From the NCBI GenBank assembly GCA_026545765.1, contig CM048844.1, positions 56,950,932 to 57,014,931 of the forward strand: a stretch of DNA of 64,000 bases, given 5' to 3'. Below are positions 12,266 to 21,421 of the stretch, piece by piece (the first letter of the stretch is position 1; the number at the start of each line of letters is the position of its first letter). The translations under genes were made by a program, and so were the position numbers. The notes under the pieces were generated by a model. That model saw nothing but the letters and a program-made list of their open reading frames with translations, was not told the origin of the DNA and searched no databases. Source of the stretch: Plantago major (lineage: Eukaryota; Streptophyta; Magnoliopsida; Lamiales; Plantaginaceae).

Positions 12266-12793
12266 CTATTGAGTTTTACCTGTTGTTTCATCACTCTCTT
12301 GCTCCATTACCTTTTTCAGCTTGGTTGTATTTGAGTTCCACTTGGTCAGGGTAAGTTCTGCTTCCTTTAGCTTGGTGGTTAATCTCTCAAATTCAATATT
12401 CTTTTCATTGAGCTGAGTTTCCAGACGCACTATGGTTTTCTTCAATTTGAAGTTCTCCTTTTCTAGAGGCTTGATAGACTTTTCTAGCTTTTTTATCTCA
12501 GCAAGTAGAGTCTCATACATCAGCTTTAGCTCCTCAATCATCTGCTCTTGACTGAATTCTGCTTCAAAAGGATAATCTGCATCCAAATCAAGAGAACCAT
12601 GCATACATTTAAGGTTAGTTTCAGTAAGATTTACCTTATTACCTGTTTGGAAGAGTGTTATCTCAACATTGATTGAATCGTCATAGTCAAAAAATACAGT
12701 CACAGGTTTAGAAAGTTCACTGTTGGGACAACAGGTCTTCTCACAGGTTGCTTGATCACACTCTTGTTCACTCAGAACAGCAGACAGAGACAT
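12266..12793 (-). pseudogene. Gag coiled-coil segment (Sirevirus 1)
   Basis: A 175-residue open segment. Its first part is Cys-containing (ECDQATCEKTCCP), followed by a long run with heptad spacing of Leu/Ile and many Lys/Glu (about residues 85-165), a predicted coiled coil. It lies between the two zinc-knuckle segments. It overlaps the upstream gag fragment in a different frame, which indicates an indel. Confidence 0.65.
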
Positions 12794-13464
12794 CCCAGTT
12801 TGAGTGGATCCTTCAGCGTGTCTTCTGGTTCCTCTTCATCATTCGTATCCTCCTCCGCATTGTCACTCAAGCTAGCCCAGTAAGTTCTACCTTTCTTCCT
12901 GAGGGTATTAGCACATTCGTTTTGATAGTGTCCCCAGCCCTTGCATTCAAAACACTGAACTTTATCTAGATTTTTTGGCTCAAACTTGGTTAACTCAGAG
13001 GGATTTTTGGCTTTGTCATTAGCCTTCGAAGGACTAGGAGTTTTGAGAAACTTGTTTTTGGTAAATCTTTTGACTAAGTTATTGTACCCTTTTTGAAAAA
13101 CTACCAAGGCTGTTTCATCATCTTCACTAACCTCATCAACTATGTTGTTTTTTGAGTAAAGAGAGATAGTTTTGGTTTTGTTGGCTTTTTGTTCATCTAA
13201 GCTCATCTCATAGTTTATGAGATTGTTCATAAGGGTAGAAAGCTCCATGGTGGCTAGGTGTTTGGTGTCTTCAAGAACATAACATTTTATGTCAAATCTG
13301 GAAGATAAGGATCTAACAACTTTGTACACTAGTTACTTGTTTGAAATAGGATCTCCTAACATCTGACACTCATTGAAAAGTTGGATCAGTTTTTCAAAAT
13401 AAGAGTTGATCGTCTCATCTTCTCGCATTCTCATGATCTCAAATTTGTTCAACAACATCTTGAC
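12772..13464 (-). pseudogene. Gag core with CCHC knuckle (Sirevirus 1), 3' part
   Basis: The sense frame from 13464 reads FEIMRMREDETINSYFEKL, the UBN2-type gag core of copia elements. A nonsense codon at about 13330 follows, then the frame stays open to 12772 with CFECKGWGHYQNEC (C-X2-C-X4-H-X4-C) and TYWASLSD. The gag reading is interrupted at 13464/14970 by the solo LTR and resumes beyond it. Confidence 0.85.
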
Positions 13465-14964
13465 TGTTAGGAAATATCTATTTAGTTTTGATTAGTACAC
13501 CATAATGACGTACCTTAGTTCAGAAAGGTATCTAGTACTCTTGGTTCACTTCAACATTGTAAAAGAGGAAGTATACTTAGTATGATTAGTCTAGTAAATC
13601 TTGTATAGGATGTTAGGTCTTTGAATGTAATTTTATATCTTTGAAGAAGACCAAGAAGAAAACATCCAGCATAAAGAGCTCAACTATCTGAAGATATGAA
13701 GATTGCACAAGATTATCGAAGACTAAGGAATTGTGCCTCAGAAACCATATGCAAAAGATAACTTAGTGAAAACAATGTTTCTGGAAGAATCGATGTTTTC
13801 CTTAGTTTCTGAAAGGCTTGGAGTTTCTGATAGCGACGTGCACAGCCTCAGACAGCATGCATAGTTTCGTTAGCACAACAGGACAAAAGATAGTACAGTG
13901 CATTTAATGCCATTGCAGAACTCGCTGACCAAAAGCTTTATCTCTGAACAAAGAGACAAAAGTTCGGTTGTACTATCAATGAATTGTTTGTAGTTTGAAT
14001 CTCAATAGCCTAACGGATAGTAATTCAAACGGCTTGATTTTCACCTATAAATATCACCACTTAGAATGATTGAAACGACACACTTGAACGACTGAATTTC
14101 ATATCCTACACTCAAGCATACAAGTCTTCTCTACTTACTCAAAGCTTACAGTTGCGACCAAGCTCTTGATTCTAAGTAGCACGAAAGTTCTAAGTGTCCT
14201 GATCCTTAACAAGCTATATCTGTTGTGAAGGAGTTGAATTGAAGCACTGTTGCGACTTGCTAAAATATTCATTCTCCTGAACGAAAAACATAGACTTGGG
14301 TCAGAAAAGAACATATCACCACACACTGTCCAAGTGTGTTAAGTGACTCTTGTTCCAGAAGGTAGTATTACATAACTGTAGAAGTTATTAATCTACCAAT
14401 CTGACAAACTCTTCTTAATCAACACCAGAAAAGGCGTGGAGTAGAGGAAGTACTTAGTTTGGGAAACTAAGGAATAACTCCAAGAAAGGTTCTGAGTAGA
14501 GGAAGTACTTGGCTGGGAAAGTCGGGGAATAACTCAGGGAATTCGGAGTAGAGGAAGTACTTGGCTGGGAAAGTCGGGGTAGAACTCAGGGGGAACACTT
14601 GGTTGGGAACCTAGTGTATTTAGGAATCGAGAGAAGATATTTGTAATGTGAACTCAATTATCTGTCTTAGTGGATTCTAGGTCTGAGAAAGGCCGAAGTG
14701 GATTAGTTGAAGGATTACGCCACCTTCAGATACCACTATAAAGCTACTATGTTATTTACTTTCTGCCTTTACTTACTTGCAAAGTAATTTACACACTTTA
14801 CTAGCTTGCTGAGCACGTGCACTTATCAGAAAGACTTCCGCTATTCTGATTATGAGTATCAGAAAGTTAACCAACTTTCTGAGAAACTGTTTTATCGAAA
14901 AAAGTTTGAAAAGACTATTCACCCCCCCCCCCAGTCTTTTACTGTGCCGTTATCTGGACCAACA
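13465..14964 (+). mobile_element. Solo LTR of Sirevirus family 2
   Basis: 1500 bp starting tgttagg and ending ccaaca, flanked by the 5-bp duplication ttgac at 13460-13464 and 14965-14969. The sequence is homologous to the 3' LTR at 27787-29198, which fixes its family and its plus orientation. No internal domain is present, as expected after LTR-LTR recombination. It interrupts gag of Sirevirus 1. A TATA box (ctataaatatc) lies near 14045. Confidence 0.93.
14437..14600 (+). repeat. Tandem ~52-55-bp repeats inside the solo LTR
   Basis: The motif gtagaggaagtactt recurs at 14441, 14496 and 14548, each followed by a 'ggaataactc' or 'gtagaactc' block. Related copies occur at 28800-28900 in the homologous LTR. 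Confidence 0.85.
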
Positions 14965-14969
14965 TTGAC

Positions 14970-15363
14970 CTTACTTTCCCTAACACTAGCATCACCTTCA
15001 CAATGATTCTGCAAGATCTCCCATGTGGCTTGAGTTGTAGTACAGTTCTGTATAAAAGAAAACATGTGAGGGTCAACATGGCAAAATATAGCATTTAATT
15101 TAAGGCTTTCTCATTGTCAGAGGAGTTTTTCCATTCATCGTCTGTCCATTGATTTTATGGTTTGGGAATAACATCACCATCCTTGTCAGGTGTTGACAGA
15201 GGTAGCTTGTAGCCTTCCAACAATTGACAATCTTCCATGATTTAACATCAATTGACTTGATGTGAGTCCTCAACCTGACCTTCCAATAGTGATAGTTGGT
15301 TCCATCTAGCACTGGTATCCTGTTTGCATTAGGATTGACTGAATCCATCAGAAGTACAGAATC
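14970..15363 (-). pseudogene. Gag N-terminal part (Sirevirus 1)
   Basis: It starts just after the primer binding site with MDSVNPNANRIPVLDGTNYH and YWKVRLRTHIKSIDVKSW, the usual start of Sirevirus/copia gag. A frameshift near 15220 and a stop follow; the reading then picks up ATWEILQNHCEGDASVRES close to 14970. The solo LTR insertion follows directly. Confidence 0.82.
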
Positions 15364-15388
15364 CACACACCTATGAATTAGGTGCCTG

Positions 15389-15403
15389 GCTCTTGATGCC
15401 AAT
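15389..15403 (-). other. Primer binding site of Sirevirus 1
   Basis: Sense sequence ATTGGCATCAAGAGC directly next to the 5' LTR end. It resembles the initiator-Met-tRNA PBS of plant copia elements (TGGTATCAGAGC), with one substitution and one extra A. Confidence 0.75.
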
Positions 15404-15577
15404 TGAAAGAATTAATGGACCGAAACTCTGTACTTCTAACACACTATTAAGAACAATGTTATGCAAACAGTTAAAGATATGCAGACTCTGATTAAGTAAA
15501 AGATCACTGTTATGACTAATGTTATCCTAACTGATGTGCTCAAATTAGTACTTGATAAAATTCAAAGTAACTAAAGC

Positions 15578-16715
15578 AGTGTTGAGTAAACAAGCCTTAA
15601 CTACAAGATCGTTCTCAAGGAGCAAACTAGGCAACTATAGCGTTTTCAAGTATCAAACACAAGAGTTTTCAAGTAGCAGTTTGTATGATTGAGTTGGTTT
15701 TGTATATTAAACTAAGTAAACGAGAGTGAATTTGAATCAAGAGAAGGGAAATAGACACGGTAGCATTTCAGATTAATCGAATACAGAATCAAACATATTG
15801 TTCATATGTTGTCACAGTTATTTGTCCAAATAAATAACCAATTTCAGTTTAACCAAAGCATTCTTTGAAAATATGAAGTAGAGAAATCAATCGATTGTCA
15901 GACGATTATTCTTAACCTGAAAGTATTTGAGGATTTAGAGTAAGACTACCGAAATTGGGGTTTTTACGAAGTTTGGGAAGAAGCTTAACACATATGAACA
16001 AACCCTAGGTAAAAATCCCAATTCAATTAATCCTTAATAGCTACCGCATCTATCGAAGAAATTAGCTACTCATATCACAAGGATTGTCATGCATATTGAC
16101 AATCACAATCGAATCAAACATACAAGACGATATCATAATCATTCACCAAGAAATCAAGCACAAGAGAGATTGTGAAAGAAAAAGAAATTGAATTGATAAT
16201 CTAACCTCAATGAGTGAATCCGAAGTCAATAATACGATTACAAGTCAAGATCAATGATCAACCAAAGCAAAGAACCATAACTAGGATTTTTGCTTGAGAG
16301 TGAAAGTAAAAGGAAGAAAGAAGAAGTGTCTTAATAATGAGCTAAATCGCCTAAGTTATAGCGCAGAAACAGATCTGCAGCGCTGGTCGCGACCGGCAAC
16401 GGCTTCCTGGTCGCGACCTGCGGTCTCTTGGAAAACAGTTCACCACTGGTCGCGACCAGGGTAGTTTGGGTCATGACCAGTGGCCTTTTCATGTAAATCT
16501 TGGAATTCTGAGTATTTTTGAGTGGAGTATTGAGCTTCTTCTCGAACACGACCTTCAAAGGATCGTTTCTTCCTCCAAAACACACGAAAACCTGTAGAAC
16601 ACAACTAAAACACAAGTCACATAAAAACGCACAAAATACGCTACGAAAGACAAATAGAGACGAACGAAAGCTGGTAAATAGAACGAAATGAGAGCCTAAA
16701 TACAGGCTCATCACT
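15578..16715. mobile_element. Unclassified repeat, copy A, inserted in the Sirevirus 1 LTR
   Basis: It shares landmarks with copy B (18752-26557, split): a left-end block with tcgttctcaagg...aaactaggc, and a right end with a short hairpin followed by ctcatcact. The ends look like short inverted repeats (agtgttgag / ctcatcact). The interior carries GC-rich palindromes (ggtcgcgacc three times). A possible 3-bp duplication 'cag' flanks it. No coding sequence is seen. The class (non-autonomous DNA element, Helitron-like or LTR-derived) could not be settled. Confidence 0.55.
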
Positions 16716-17072
16716 AACAGTAATACGACTGAGACCTGAGACACAGTAAATAATCAGAACACGGCGGAAATTAAAGTTAGAGACCAGGAATAAATCTTGG
16801 CAGGTACCTAAGGCAAAATATCCACTATCAATGAAAGAGGATTTATGAAACTAGGTTTAAGGTTCTACAAGTCAGAAAACTTAAACTGTAAAAGCTAAAT
16901 AGGTGTAGCCAAAACAACTACCCAAGTCATACTCACCACTAAGGTATCTAGGTTACACAGTAGACATACAGAATATAATGTACAGTTTAGCTAAAGTACA
17001 AGACAGAGAGTATGATGTGTATATAGTCGACTAGCTCTATTCTTGCACACTTGAAACAATGAACCATCTCTT

Positions 17073-17082
17073 GTATTTATAG
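17073..17082 (-). promoter_or_regulatory. TATA box of the Sirevirus 1 LTR
   Basis: Sense CTATAAATAC, the only good TATA motif seen in the right half of this LTR. Confidence 0.5.
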
Positions 17083-17437
17083 AGTCTTGAACATCTAGAA
17101 GAGATGCTTCATAGATCTTGTTGCCTTGTATAAGATCTTCCTTTGTTTTCTCAGAATTCCTTTTTTCAGCATATTGCATTCCTTCTTTAGATCTTCAAAA
17201 TCTTTCCTTCCTTAAATCTTCACATCTCATTCCTTCCTTCTTCGATTCATTCCAAACCTGTTCCTATAACACAATCAAACAACTAAAATCGTGGAACGAA
17301 GTTAAGTTAGTGAATAAAGGTAAAATCCTAATTTGTAGAAAATTAAGTGCAACAGACAGAACAGTCACTGTTGGGCAAACATTGATAGTAAACTACTATC
17401 GTTGTTATGACAACAGTTACAGTATCTTGCACTTTCA

Positions 17438-18750
17438 CTGACGATGACACCGCTCAGAATCTAAAGGAAGTTGAGCTAAGGGTGGCCCAACTAAAACAAG
17501 TGATGGAAGAAGAAGAGAAATTGAACCTTGAGTTGAACATCAAGGTTGCTGAAAATGAAGCTAACCTACGCAGGGTTGAAGAATTGACTCGCAAGGAGGA
17601 GGAAGCCCTTGCTGAGCAAAGACAACTCCTTCTTGATGCACAAGCATTTGTTGAGGATATGGATGTTGAGGAAGCTGCTGAAATAATGAAGAAGAAGAAG
17701 AAGAAGAAGAAGAAGAAGAAGAAGAAGAAGAAGAAGAAGAAGAAGAAGAATGTTGAAATAGCATTACCCCCTTCCTCATCTGGAAAAGGAAAGTCTAAAG
17801 CAACATAAATGGTTGCTGAGCTAGGACATGAAGAAGATTGGGAGGAGGAAGAAGAAGAAGAAGAGGGTAAGGCTGAACGGGATAAATATGACCACAGGCT
17901 ACCTCAAACTGTTGTGTTACATATCAAAAGGAACATGTTAGCTCCTTCTATCTACACTAAAGTTCCTGACATTCACTCTGCGGACTATGAACATCGTACG
18001 CAGACAATGCTCAAATTGATGAGGGAACTAGAGAATCATGATAAAGAGGTCACTGAATCAGTACCACCAGAATTTAGCAAGTTTGCTGAGTTGATTACAA
18101 AAAGATCCTCTAGTATGGTTTTGAAGCATAAAGACCTTGCTATGGTAAAAGATTCAGATGACAAGACCATACAGGATGCATTTGATCAAGCTAGCTTTTC
18201 CTCAACTACAATCAATCAAGTAGTTGCAGAAGTTTCCCAACTGACTAACAAGGAAACAGGCATTGATAAGCAAAATGTTGAACTAAGGGCTGAATTGCAA
18301 AATCTCACTAATGCTTACAGTGGTCCTCTTAAGAATTTTCACTCTCTGTCAGAATCTTATTCCAAACTCCTGGCAAGTATTGATCAGTCTCCAATGATTA
18401 AGGGGGAAAGTTCCAAAAAAACTACAAAGGAGAAAGGCAAGCAGAATATGATATCTGAAGAAGCCCAACTCCAAACTGTAACCCCTAGTCAATTACAGAT
18501 AGTACCTGTCACTGGAAGAAGGATTACAAGAACAAGATCTTAGAAACCTCCAACAGCTGCCAAGAGCTCAAGGAGAATAAAAACCAAAGACTCTGAAGAA
18601 GAAGAAGAAGAAGAAGAAGAAGAAGAGATCTCTGAAAAGAGAAGAAAGGTGATGATGTCTGCAAAGATCTAATGGTTATGCATGATGCGTCAAATCAAGT
18701 CCTTAATTTGTTTATCCAAGAGCAATATCAAGGATCACTAGAAAAGCACG
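17438..18750 (+). pseudogene. Env-like coiled-coil region of Sirevirus 2, 5' part
   Basis: The frame is open from the Sirevirus 1 junction to 17805 (TAA), in the same frame again to 18540 (TAG), then on to a (GAA) run, with a frame change near 18650. Content is strongly charged: ELRVAQLKQVMEEEEKLNLE and similar heptad-like runs indicate coiled coils. A poly-Lys run is encoded by the GAA/AAG microsatellite, followed by a poly-Glu stretch and basic residues. In SIRE-type elements this position between pol and the 3' LTR holds a coiled-coil env-like protein. The reading continues after repeat copy B at 26558. No enzymatic motif is seen. Confidence 0.6.
17690..17750. repeat. (AAG)n microsatellite
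   Basis: About 20 perfect AAG/GAA triplets. A second, shorter GAA run is at 18596-18628. Confidence 0.95.
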
Positions 18751-18751
18751 T

Positions 18752-19204
18752 AGTGAGTTGATAAGTTGCCCCGAGTGTCGTTCTCGAAGGACATAACTAG
18801 GCTTGTCGATGTTTTAAAGAAGTAGTTTGTCTAGAATTACGTCTTATGACTTTCAGTTCTTTTCTTTCGCAAATCACACAATTTGATAAACAGAAAACAA
18901 GAATTTGTTATCAATTTAAGGAGACATGGGGTGGTGGTTTCATCAAGAGCTAGCTAGTAAAAGGATGCAATGTATTACACGACTTTTGAAAGTCAAAACG
19001 TTTAATCGACGTAGTAGAGTCGTCAATTCTACTAGTCGACGTTTGTAGTCGAAAGTGTTGGGCGTAAATCGTTGTTAACCTTGAGGGTGCGAATCCCTCT
19101 TGTGGATTTTGGGTATAAGAAAATGATTGCTAAGACTTTGAACTAATCAAACGATTCGCAAGAATTCAATCAAACAAAGAACAGTGTTTTCATCCAAAGA
19201 CCTA
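18752..19204. mobile_element. Unclassified repeat, copy B, left part
   Basis: Starts agtgagttgataag and carries tcgttctcgaagg...aactaggc, as in copy A. The LINE interrupts it after ttcatccaaagaccta (19189-19204). Confidence 0.55.
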
Positions 19205-19317
19205 GATTGGGTTGAACTGATGGGGAACTCCTAAAAAATCGGAGTCTTTTGTTTTCCGCCTAGGTTTTTGGTCTTCGCTTTCCGACGACCATATATGTCC
19301 GGTGTCACTTTGGAATA

Positions 19318-19832
19318 TCTCACGCGCCACCTTTCTGTGTTCCTCTCTTCAAGACAAATCCAACGAGCTATCGTACACGTAATTTGAAGAACGGACGCGC
19401 CCTGGAGATTTTTTCGAATCTGCTCGCGATATCAATTAGTGTTTTCTGGCTGAGTTTTGGTGGAAGTTTCCGGCGATTATAACTCTCTGGTTCCTTATCC
19501 TTGAGTAACATGAGCCATTTATTCATATTCCACATTTCGAGCCGAATCCAACGAGCTATCGTGGGCCTAATTTGAAGCACGGACGCGCCCTGGAGAGTTT
19601 TTCGAATCTGCTCGCGATATCAATTAGGGTTTTCTGGCTAGAAGTTTCCGGTGATTATAACTCTCTGGTTACTTATCTTTGAGAAATACGCGCCACCTTT
19701 TAATATTCCTCAGTTCAAGACAAATCCAACGAGCTATCGTGGCCGTAATTTGAATCACGGACGCACCCTGGAGGATTTTTCGAATTTGCTCGCGATATCA
19801 CTTAGGTTTTCTGGCTGAGTTTATAGGCGGTT
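19318..19832 (+). repeat. LINE 5' UTR: three tandem ~180-bp monomers
   Basis: The block 'caacgagctatcg ... ggacgc[ga]ccctggag ... ctcgcgatatca ... ttttctggct' is repeated three times; caacgagcta starts at 19361, 19549 and 19727. The monomers differ by point changes and short indels. They end just before the ORF1 ATG at 19847. The position suggests an internal promoter built of monomers. Confidence 0.9.
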
Positions 19833-19846
19833 TCCAGTTTCTGGCT

Positions 19847-21421
19847 ATGGATGCTTCAATTCTTTTCCCAGAAATTTCTGTTCCACATGTGCATGTCATC
19901 GCACGCACGACACCGTCGGGTTTCACTGAGTCCATCGCCCCTCTTGAACCCACAATGGCGGCTCGATCGAGTCTTAATGATTTGCAGGATTGTGCTGACA
20001 ATTTGGGACTTGACGCTCATCCTATTGTATCGAACCGGCCAGCTTGGGTCTTGAAAGGCCCAACATTTGATCCGGTTCGAAAAGGTAATCATCTTTCCGT
20101 TGTGTTAAATAACGATTTTTGTTCTGAAAGAGTTGATAACTGCTTGCGTTTTTCCTTTATTGGTCGGTTAATATTGCCGAAGGGCTCTACTCCTTGGAGG
20201 TTTCAAGATTTGCGTGAGCATCTCAAGAGCTTGTGGAAGACTGATTCTTGGAGGATGCTTTCTATTGGTTTCGGCTATTTTGTCTTTCACTTTCATACAG
20301 AGCAGGCTCGTGATTCCATTTTTCGGAAAGGATTTTGGAAGCTCAAAGTGGGTAATTTTTATCTTCAGCCTTGGGTGCCAAATTTTGTTCCCTCAAAAGC
20401 TTCTTCTCCTTTGGTAAAGTTATGGGTGCGTCTATGTGGTCTTGGCTTTGAACATCTCCATGCTTATGTTATTATGGGTTTGGCTTCGGCGTTTGGCAAA
20501 CCAATTAAAATTGATACTCCTTCTCTGGATCGTAGTTTTGGAAATTATGTGAGGGTGTTGGTTGAGGTTGATCTTTCACAACCTTTGGAGACTAAAGTGC
20601 AATTGGAAACACCTTCTGACAGCCTTTGGATTGAATCTTTCTTTGAGGATGTTCCACCTTTTTGCACGTCATGCCTTGCAATCGGGCATTTCACTGCTGA
20701 TTGTGGTCGTACTAAAGTTGATGCACAGGTCACTACTCCTTCTAATGATCACCAAAATTCCAGAGCAAGATTGAATGGAAATGATAAAGGAGTTGCGAAT
20801 GTCTCTGGTCCTGGGCTCACAAGTCGCAATGGGAAGAATACACAGGATGTGGATGGCTTTATTCCTGTGTTGCCAAGACGTAATGTACTACCCCGTCGTA
20901 CAGGTTTTCTTCCTGTCTCTTCTGGTTTTTTTAGGGATCATGATGTCATTAAGAATACTGAGGTTTCTGGCAATCGTTTTTCTGTGTTATCTTCTGATGA
21001 GATTAATTTACCGGAGGAAAATGCGTCCCCTCCTGCTCAAGTTATTGCGCCGCAAATCACTATAGCTACTGGTTCCCCATCGCATACACGAGTCCCCCGC
21101 TCTTTGGCTCGCTCTACTTCAGTGAACTCTTTGTCTTCTACTGAAGAGACGATTGTTGCGGATTCTCGTATTCAGGATTCTATGGACATGACTCGTTGTC
21201 GTCTAAATAGGTTGGCTAGTTCTTCGGATCCTATTATGGAAACTGAGGCTTCCACAGATGCTCTTAAAGCTATGCAGGTTGTTGCTCGGAGTTCTTGGGA
21301 TGATTTGGCGGAGGATGATTCTATCCATCCTGAGTCTGTACTTCCATCCACTTCGATCAGTCATACATCTCAGTCGACCCGGTCTGCCATGGCCATCCCT
21401 TCTCCTAATGTTTCCTCATGA
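19847..21421 (+). CDS. LINE ORF1 protein (DUF4283-type, zinc knuckle)
   Basis: An intact 524-residue ORF. Residues ~80-240 match the DUF4283 region common in plant L1 ORF1 and related proteins (LRFSFIGRLILPKG, WRMLSIGFGYFVFHF, KGFWKLKVGNFYLQPW, LWVRLCGLGFEHL). A CCHC knuckle CTSCLAIGHFTADC (C-X2-C-X4-H-X4-C) follows at ~residues 274-287. The C-terminal half is Ser/Thr/Pro-rich and probably disordered. ORF1 proteins of this type bind the element RNA. The start is the first ATG after the last 5' UTR monomer. The stop TGA overlaps the ORF2 ATG in the tetranucleotide ATGA (21418-21421). No stop or frameshift is visible, in contrast to ORF2. Confidence 0.88.
   Translation: MDASILFPEISVPHVHVIARTTPSGFTESIAPLEPTMAARSSLNDLQDCADNLGLDAHPIVSNRPAWVLKGPTFDPVRKGNHLSVVLNNDFCSERVDNCLRFSFIGRLILPKGSTPWRFQDLREHLKSLWKTDSWRMLSIGFGYFVFHFHTEQARDSIFRKGFWKLKVGNFYLQPWVPNFVPSKASSPLVKLWVRLCGLGFEHLHAYVIMGLASAFGKPIKIDTPSLDRSFGNYVRVLVEVDLSQPLETKVQLETPSDSLWIESFFEDVPPFCTSCLAIGHFTADCGRTKVDAQVTTPSNDHQNSRARLNGNDKGVANVSGPGLTSRNGKNTQDVDGFIPVLPRRNVLPRRTGFLPVSSGFFRDHDVIKNTEVSGNRFSVLSSDEINLPEENASPPAQVIAPQITIATGSPSHTRVPRSLARSTSVNSLSSTEETIVADSRIQDSMDMTRCRLNRLASSSDPIMETEASTDALKAMQVVARSSWDDLAEDDSIHPESVLPSTSISHTSQSTRSAMAIPSPNVSS

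Larger units (their letters stand above)
7361..17437 (-). mobile_element. Defective Sirevirus-like Ty1/copia retrotransposon (Sirevirus 1)
   Basis: A minus-strand element bounded by two copies of the same LTR sequence (7361-7579 and the right-hand LTR ending at 17437). A primer binding site lies inside the right LTR and polypurine tracts inside the left LTR. Gene order in sense is gag with CCHC knuckles, protease, RNase H remnant, env-like gene. The purine tract of the form AAAAGGGGGAGA, the two knuckles plus a coiled coil in gag, and an extra gene between pol and the 3' LTR are traits of the Sirevirus lineage. Integrase and most of RT are absent, and several frameshifts and stops are visible, so it is non-autonomous. 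The 3' LTR keeps only 219 bp because the satellite array starts there. The right flank (17438 onward) is the env-like region of a second Sirevirus. Confidence 0.88.
15404..17437 (-). repeat. 5' LTR of Sirevirus 1 (2034 bp, ~900 bp without its insert)
   Basis: The left end, tgaaagaatt, abuts the PBS; the right end is gcactttca. The LTR tips form a 6-bp inverted repeat, TGAAAG...CTTTCA. The right 219 bp match the truncated 3' LTR. About 1.14 kb of this LTR is an inserted repeat (15578-16715). The base that follows (17438) belongs to the env-like region of Sirevirus 2, so the target-site duplication cannot be verified: the other side is lost. Confidence 0.85.

Noticed and set aside
17118..17441. 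Plus-strand ORF of 107 residues across the right LTR end
   Set aside because: It reads antisense through the Sirevirus 1 LTR into the flank; no conserved content.
17561..17779. Minus-strand poly-Ser ORF
   Set aside because: Shadow of the AAG microsatellite on the opposite strand.
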